A stretch of DNA of 10,008 bases from Scatosoma sp045124465. GTDB lineage: Bacteria > Bacillota > Clostridia > Christensenellales > Borkfalkiaceae. A model generated the notes under the pieces. It had not been told where the DNA came from. It was given only the letters and a program-made list of their open reading frames with translations, and did not search any database. The translations under genes and the position numbers were made by a program. Positions 5,006-10,008 of the stretch are shown here, piece after piece; the first letter of the stretch is position 1; each line of letters begins with the position of its first letter. The stretch lies in NCBI GenBank assembly GCA_045124465.1, contig JBGVLV010000008.1, forward strand, positions 1-10,008, given 5' to 3'.

Positions 5006-5500
5006 TCAATACATATCCGCAAGCGCGCGAGGCTCGTTGCGCGAAACCAACGCAAACACAACGGGAATGGTGACGACGAACGCGCAAAGCAGAGTCGCAA
5101 GTCCCTTTTTCTCCACGTTGAACCGTCTGAACAGCCGTTCGGACGAAACGACGAGGGACATCCACGCCAAAAACGTCATTAAAATTATGATCACCGACAT
5201 AATCTCCCAAAGCGGCTCGGACGATTCGAGCGGGAGCTGCGAATCCCCCCAGCAAGCGTACAATATCGCGAGAAGCGTAAGTCCAACGTATTCCGCCATC
5301 ACGATATGGAACTTTTGCACGGGAATACTCAAAACCTTAAAGCCGCCCGTCAGCCGCCCCGCCATATAAAACGCGTAAAAGGGGATCAGACATTTTTTCG
5401 CGCCCTTCTCCCCCGCTTTTTCAGCAAGGCGCATAACGCCGAAAGAATAATATTCGATAAACGCCAAAATACAAAGCGCCGTTATGAAAAATCTTACCAT
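5006..5500 (-). CDS. Small four-helix membrane protein of unknown function
   Basis: I do not firmly recognise this 164-residue protein. It has four likely transmembrane segments at about residues 3–20, 65–83, 98–118 and 134–152. Between the first two is a conserved-looking amphipathic stretch, EKAGEKGAKKCLIPFYAFYM, which resembles the KAGxxGWxxLIPxYN motif seen in small membrane proteins of the DUF5684 kind (weak match, from memory). The ATG at 5500 overlaps the last codons of the solute-binding protein gene by 7 nt (stop codon 5494–5496), suggesting translational coupling. AAGGGG lies about 8 nt upstream. The tight link to a sugar-binding lipoprotein suggests a role at the membrane with that system, but it does not look like an ABC permease: it is too short and no EAA-type loop is visible. 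Confidence 0.75.
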   Translation of the reverse strand: MVRFFITALCILAFIEYYSFGVMRLAEKAGEKGAKKCLIPFYAFYMAGRLTGGFKVLSIPVQKFHIVMAEYVGLTLLAILYACWGDSQLPLESSEPLWEIMSVIIILMTFLAWMSLVVSSERLFRRFNVEKKGLATLLCAFVVTIPVVFALVSRNEPRALADMY

Positions 5501-7104
5501 TTCAAAGCCCCTTTCAGTCTGCTATAAAGCGTATACATTGCTTCACCGCGTACGGCGATATGATCCATAAAGTTCGCGCGGTTGGTCGCATACGCCTCCG
5601 CGATCGTGCCCTCTTGCTTTCTACCACGCCAAGCGAGCTGACAGAAGGTGCTGATATCCGCGTACGCCGTCCAAAGATCGCTGTTCAACGATTCGTCCAA
5701 CGTCCACAGAAGTACGTCGATCGTCGGATTGTTGATGTAGTTGGTCTTATCCGCCGCCGTTTCCAACCATTTCTTCTCTTCCGTGCTATATTCGTTGAGC
5801 GTAAGGTTGGCTACGTTCTGGTTTTCCACGAGCGCAAGTACGCCCGAATACGGCGCGTTGGTGATGCTGTACGGCTCGACGAACGAATACGTACCGTCCC
5901 CGTTGTTCGTCCAATGCGTGCCTTCGATCCCGTATTGACAAAGCAGATAGTTTTCTACGTCCGAATACATCCAATCGACATATTTTACGACGAGTTCCGC
6001 TTGTTTAGAGCTTTCGGGAACGCAAGCGGCGAAGGTCGCGACGCTGTTTCTCATAAAGCCCTTATCCGTGCTGTTTTCGTCCTTTGTAAGCGCGCCGAGC
6101 ACGGTAAATTCTGCGTCGGGGTCGGCGATCTTACACTTTCTCGCCACTTTGATAAGATGGGTAACGGTGGGATCTTGGAAGAAGATACCCGTCGTACCGG
6201 CAATAAATTCCGATTCGCCCTTGTCAATGGTCACGCTATCCGAAGAAGGGTTGATCACGCCCGATTTCGCCCAACGATTTTCAAGCTCCAAAATTTCGGC
6301 ATAGCCCTCCTGACCGCCGCCCGGAATAACGTAATTTTTACCTTTGTATTCGTAAACGACGTTTGTATAATACCCTGCGTCCAAACCGTACGCGCCGACC
6401 ACGCCCGCTTTTTCAAGGTCGAAAATGGCACCCGTCGAAGCGTAGTTGAGGTTATATTTTTCCTTCATAGCCTTCGCCATCTCCTCAAACGCGACGAAGT
6501 TGTCCACCAGCTTCAAGCCGCTTGCAACCTTGCTTTCGTCGTCCGTGTACCCGCAAGCTTCCATCCAATCTTTTCTCACGAGAATACCAAACTTGTAAGG
6601 ACTGATAATGGACGGAATACCGATAATTTCGCCGTCTACCGTACGCAATCTTTCCAAGCCGTCCAGCTCCATCGTGCCGTCCGTCCACACGGAATTATCT
6701 ATAATGTTTTGCCCGTTATCCTCGATCAAGTTATAAAGATCGGCGTAATTGCGGCTAGACATCATCCAGTCGTCAACGCCCGAGCCGCCTGACGTGTGTG
6801 AGATCATAACGTCTACCGCTTGACCGCCCGCCAACGCCGTCGTTACTTTATCCTTCATATCTTTTCCCATAAAGTTTACTTCAAACTCGATCTCAATGCC
6901 TGTATCGGCGAGAAATTTCGCTTCCACCGCGTCCCACACAGCCTGTTCGTCCGCGCCTGCGCGCCAAATGAACTCCGTACTGCCGCCCGTGTAGATCACG
7001 ATCTTTTCCGCGCTGTCCTTTTCGCCGTCCCCGCCGCAGGCTACTAACCCTAACGAAAGCAACGCCGCCAAAGAAATTGCGCCTATTCTTTTCATTGTTT
7101 TCAT
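5494..7104 (-). CDS. Extracellular sugar-type solute-binding lipoprotein
   Basis: This 536-residue protein looks like an ABC-importer solute-binding protein of the family-1 (sugar) type, anchored to the outer face of the membrane. The first 23 residues are a lipoprotein signal: MKTMKR, a hydrophobic core, then LVAC with Cys23, followed by a GGDGEKDS linker. After that come KIVIYTGG, WDAVEAKFLADTGIEIEFEVN and TTALAGGQAVDVMIS, the usual start of such folds, in which a helix and the second strand precede a GGxxxDV segment. It ends in a helical C-lobe. The length suits oligosaccharide binders of the LplA kind, but I cannot name the sugar. AAGGAG lies 8 nt before the ATG at 7104, favouring it over the Met four codons in. 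Only 55 nt separate it from the beta-helix gene, with no promoter between, so they are probably co-transcribed. No permease or ATPase genes are in the window. Confidence 0.9.
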   Translation of the reverse strand: MKTMKRIGAISLAALLSLGLVACGGDGEKDSAEKIVIYTGGSTEFIWRAGADEQAVWDAVEAKFLADTGIEIEFEVNFMGKDMKDKVTTALAGGQAVDVMISHTSGGSGVDDWMMSSRNYADLYNLIEDNGQNIIDNSVWTDGTMELDGLERLRTVDGEIIGIPSIISPYKFGILVRKDWMEACGYTDDESKVASGLKLVDNFVAFEEMAKAMKEKYNLNYASTGAIFDLEKAGVVGAYGLDAGYYTNVVYEYKGKNYVIPGGGQEGYAEILELENRWAKSGVINPSSDSVTIDKGESEFIAGTTGIFFQDPTVTHLIKVARKCKIADPDAEFTVLGALTKDENSTDKGFMRNSVATFAACVPESSKQAELVVKYVDWMYSDVENYLLCQYGIEGTHWTNNGDGTYSFVEPYSITNAPYSGVLALVENQNVANLTLNEYSTEEKKWLETAADKTNYINNPTIDVLLWTLDESLNSDLWTAYADISTFCQLAWRGRKQEGTIAEAYATNRANFMDHIAVRGEAMYTLYSRLKGALKW

Positions 7105-7130
7105 AATCCTTTCTCCTTACTTTTATTTTC

Positions 7131-7151
7131 TTCGGCTTCCGCCGAATTTTT
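7131..7151 (+). other. Intercistronic hairpin between the beta-helix and lipoprotein genes
   Basis: TTCGGC (7131–7136) and GCCGAA (7141–7146) form a 6-bp stem with a 4-nt loop. A TTTTT run follows on the plus strand only (7147–7151). On the minus strand, the direction of the genes, the tail is GAAAATAAAA, so it would not end the operon transcript. It may stabilise or process the mRNA, or stop antisense transcripts. Confidence 0.45.
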
Positions 7152-7159
7152 CCAAACAG

Positions 7160-10008
7160 TTACCTCACGAGCGCGCCGATATGCGTATCGCCCGCTTTGT
7201 TTCCGAGCGCGTCCTCGCCCGATTTTGCCGCAAGCGCCTTTTCAGGCAACGCCGAACCGCCCACGGATACGTTCAAATTTTCGGGAACGAAGAAATACAA
7301 CGCCTCGAAGCCGTTGAAGTCCTCCGTCGAAAGTCCGCCAAGCCCCGTCAATTCGGGATCGTACGATACGGCGTCGAGGTTGTCATTGCTCGAAATTCCG
7401 CTCGTCGTCACGTTATAAAAGAGATTGCCGTCGAAACGGTACGCCATTGTAGACGAAAGATTGAATTTCGCCCCGTTCGCCGTTTCGGAATAGAACAAAT
7501 TGTTGTAATAATAGTGATTAGTGCAACCCGCAGCCTCTACTTTTACGATATTTTGTTCTTTGATCTCGCCCGACATAACGACGGTGTTGTTATAGATATA
7601 CGCGTCGTTTGCCGCGCGCGCCACCGTGATAAACGCCGACAGACCAGAATCCGAAGCTTTTCCGTTATACGCGAACACGTTGCCGTAGATATAGTTGTCG
7701 CCCCAGTCGCCCTGCACGCTTACCTTCGAATCGGTCAAGTTGCCGTTTTGGTCGTACTTTTTGATCGTCGTCGTATTGTTGCAAAGGAGCAAGCCACCGC
7801 CCTCGTTGTGGTGCGCGTAGTTGTAACGGAAAATAATATTTCGGCACGCGTTGTCGATATCGAAACCCTCCGCGTCCTGTCCGCCGTTCCGCATATACGT
7901 GTACGCCGCCTCGTTGTACTCAACGACCGTACCTGTACACGCAAATACCCAAATCCCTGCGTTATAGTATCCCGCTCTGCCGAGATAGTTCGCGTAATAG
8001 CTTACGTTTTTATTTACCTTACCCCCCGTTGCACCTGAAACGACCAAGCCGTCGCCGCCGCAACAAGAAAGATAGTTTCCCGTCACATACACGTTCTTGT
8101 GAGGATAGTTTCCAAGCCCCTTCGATTCGTCGTTGTACGTTTCCGTGCCGTCTACGTACTTGTTATAGCCGTAGCCCACGCCGCCCTTGTTGTTCCAACG
8201 GTTGTACACGTTGATCCCGATCTTGCCCACGTTCTCCACACGGTTGTTTCTGATCCAAACGTTTTCAAACCACGCGGGCGCGCTCGTATAATCGTTATCC
8301 AAACAGATCGCGGAATACTTTCTGTACACGTATCTGCCCGTGTCGTCGTCCCCTTTGGGACAAACGCTTTCCACGTCGATATTGTCGGGGCTCGTCGCGG
8401 AAGGTTGGGTCGAATACGTCCAGTTGAAGTTGATATCGTGTACGTAATTCCCTTCGACGAGAATGTTTTCAAACGCCCCGCCCGACGAGGGTTGGAAGGC
8501 GATCCCTTGATACGCCGTAGGTCCTGTCACTTCAAGGTTTTTCACCCAAACGTTGTCGTCCTTGAAATACAGCACCGCGTCGATCGTGTTTTTGGTCGTT
8601 TCCGAACCCGTGCCGACGAATTTGGGATACCCTTCCCCTTCGCCGTACGAATCGAGAATAAGCGGAAACGCGTTCGTCGATTGATAGCCTTCAAAAGTTG
8701 CATTTCCTTCAAAAACGCTGCCCTTTTTAAACAAAAGCTTAACGGGTTGCGTTTCGGAAGCCGTAGAAGCGATTTTCACCGCGGCAGCAAGCGAAGCCTT
8801 CGGAGCCGACGCGCTCAACCCGTCGTTCCCATCTCTCCCTGCCGCTGAATCAAAAAATATTCCGTGTAAGCGATCTCTTCGGGTTCTTCGGGGGAAGAAG
8901 TTTCTTCCCCCGTCAAATCGGACGAACCGCTCGCATAGTCCGTCTTAAAGCTGTCGTTCGTATAATATCTGCCGCCTGCGATATACACCGCTTTGTTATT
9001 GCCTACGCCGAAACCGACCGTAGACCATTCATCTTCGATATTACCCTTGCTCGAACCAGTGGGATCAAGCAACAATTCTACAACGATCGTATACCATACG
9101 CCGTCTTCGATCGTATCGCCAACTGCTACTTCTTCACCGTTTGCATAAACGTGGAAATAAGGAACCTGCTTGTCAGCCGCTACCCCGCCCGCGTACGCAA
9201 GCGCCGCGCCGTCCGAGAACAACATACCGAGCGTGCCGTAAATAGAACTACCTACAACTCGAATCGACGCACCTTCAGAAAGGCAAAAATCCATCGCTAT
9301 GTATTTATAGCCCTTCGCGTTGAGGTTGGCTCTTACCGCGGTAGGATCGGCGTAGATCGCGTTGTTGCCCACGTGCGTGGTATTGATCGCGTTGATCTCG
9401 TTGCTCCAACTGTTGCCCGTGAAGTTGTAAACGCCCGTCTTGCCGTTCACTTCGCCGTCCGCCGCTACGTACACTTCCGTCGTCTTGGTGTCTACGAATT
9501 CGTCTGCGCCAAATTCGTAATAATCGTCAAGCTCCACGGGCGTATCGGGAACGTCAGGGGTATCGTCTTCGGTCACGTAGTCCGTTTTAAAGCTGTCGTT
9601 CGTATAATATCTCGTACCAGCAACGTAAACGGGAGCAGAATTACCATTGGTCATCGCAACCGTTAACCACGTATCAGGACCATAAAGGTTTTCATTGGTA
9701 TCCAACGTCAATTCTACAACAATAGTATACCAAACACCTGCTTCAATGATAGAAGTACCGTATTCGAGTTCTTGACCGTTAGCAAATACACGGAATCTAC
9801 CCATATAGTCGTCAATCAAGTTCGCATTACGGTTCAGAGCTGCACCATCCTTGAAAATTGCGCCAGCAAGCTCTGCTTTAAAATTAGGGCTAGTCATAGG
9901 AACAGCCGAATAGAAACCGATTTGCGCACCTTCAGAAACAGCAAATTCAACCGCTACGTATTTATAACCCGTCGTTGCCATTGCCGCGTGAACATCCGCC
10001 GCCGTAAG
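7160..10008 (-). CDS. Large extracellular-type right-handed beta-helix protein with two N-terminal repeat domains; frameshifted, 5' end off window
   Basis: One gene appears split in two by a frameshift at a T6 run (plus 8852–8857). Adding one T joins the frames as TEYFFDSAAGRDGNDGLSAS, the standard entry of secreted beta-helix proteins (DGNDGLSxxxP). Merged, 949 residues are visible and the reading frame stays open at the right edge. The first part (8932–10008) holds two copies of a domain of roughly 200 residues, joined by Pro/Asp/Glu-rich linkers (DDTPDVPDTP, SSPEEPEE). The second part (7160–8860) has beta-helix coils seen as NVWVKNLEVTG, NILVEGNYVHD, NVWIRNNRVENVG, NVYVTGNYLS, NIIFRYNYAHHNEGGG and DAYIYNNTVV. 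The end, GEDALGNKAGDTHIGALVR, resembles the DxxGN…IGA cap of such proteins. Members include pectate lyases, epimerases and other polysaccharide-active enzymes; no catalytic set is clear here. It is first in the visible operon, ahead of the lipoprotein gene. Confidence 0.85.
8852..8857 (-). other. Frameshift site in the beta-helix gene (T6 run)
   Basis: The upstream frame ends in EYFLIQRQGEMGTTG and a stop at 8815; the downstream frame reads FFDSAAGRDGNDGLSAS from the same bases if one T is added. The match to a family motif directly across the junction shows that the two frames were one gene. The downstream TTG at 8818 is therefore not a true start. Confidence 0.85.
8932..9531 (-). repeat. 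Second copy of the N-terminal repeat domain in the beta-helix protein
   Basis: It runs from about DDYYEFGADEFVDTK to RYYTNDSFKTDYA. Shared with the other copy: GYKYIAMDFCLSEGA, YANGEEV, VWYTIVVEL, YIAGGRYYTNDSFKTDY. The fold is probably a beta-sandwich, seen in the alternating strand pattern, and may bind carbohydrate (inference). I do not recognise the family. Confidence 0.7.
9577..10008 (-). repeat. First visible copy of the N-terminal repeat domain, cut by the right edge
   Basis: It contains GYKYVAVEFAVSEGA, FANGQEL, VWYTIVVEL and YVAGTRYYTNDSFKTDY, matching the second copy at an offset of about 214 residues. The two also agree at the DNA level over the stretch encoding YYTNDSFKTDY. The N-terminal third of this copy and any signal peptide lie past the edge. 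Confidence 0.7.

Noticed and set aside
5560..6792. Plus-strand open frame of 410 codons opposite the binding lipoprotein gene
   Set aside because: The minus-strand product has a clear lipoprotein signal and a good ribosome binding site. The plus-strand frame is Arg/His/Val-rich without any domain, so it is a shadow.
7181..8848. Plus-strand open frames opposite the beta-helix gene
   Set aside because: They are antisense to a beta-helix reading frame with clear repeat motifs; the Arg/Val-rich translations show no family features.
1..10008. CRISPR array, insertion sequence or transposase
   Set aside because: No regularly spaced direct repeats, no transposase-like frame and no terminal inverted repeats with target duplications were seen in the window.

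Overview
The window reads as chromosomal DNA from an uncultured low-to-mid-GC Bacillota (Firmicutes), most likely class Clostridia. The basis is consensus TTGACA–17–TATAAT promoters, strong AAGGAG/GGAGG ribosome binding sites, U-tailed intrinsic terminators, and the gene set (Amt, DegV, TetR, sugar-binding lipoprotein, GH43). The genus cannot be told from the sequence. Every gene I can support lies on the minus strand.

Layout, left to right in plus coordinates. (1) 1–873: 5' part of an Amt ammonium channel gene, running off the left edge. Its promoter is at 982–1010, and a terminator-like hairpin sits in the roughly 100-nt leader. (2) 1030–1680: a gene-free region that is not empty. It holds two tandem short transcription units on the minus strand, each with a near-consensus promoter and its own intrinsic terminator (predicted small RNAs of about 75 and 90 nt), an 11-bp inverted repeat around one promoter, and two hairpins whose wobble pairs form only in plus-strand RNA. 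(3) 1686–2246: a flavin reductase-like flavoprotein with its own promoter and terminator. (4) 2386–3750: a TetR-family regulator and, downstream, a damaged degV. Matching inverted repeats (YAGCAC–N5–GTGYTR) lie at the tetR promoter and in front of degV, suggesting one regulator controls both. degV has lost about 55–60 codons and carries two frameshifts. (5) 3985–10008: a carbohydrate locus. In transcription order it has a large secreted-type protein with two repeats of an unrecognised domain and a right-handed beta-helix (split by a frameshift), a sugar-type solute-binding lipoprotein, a small four-helix membrane protein overlapping it by 7 nt, and, beyond a terminator, a GH43-like glycosidase.

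The likely logic of the right half is extracellular cleavage or binding of a plant or mucosal polysaccharide by the beta-helix protein, capture of oligosaccharides by the lipoprotein, and trimming by GH43. No ABC permease or ATPase is inside the window; such genes could lie beyond the right edge.

The three single-base frameshifts I infer (two in degV, one in the beta-helix gene) all fall in mononucleotide runs. Sequencing or assembly error is therefore a serious alternative to real mutation. The most novel-looking material is the tandem small-RNA region upstream of amt.
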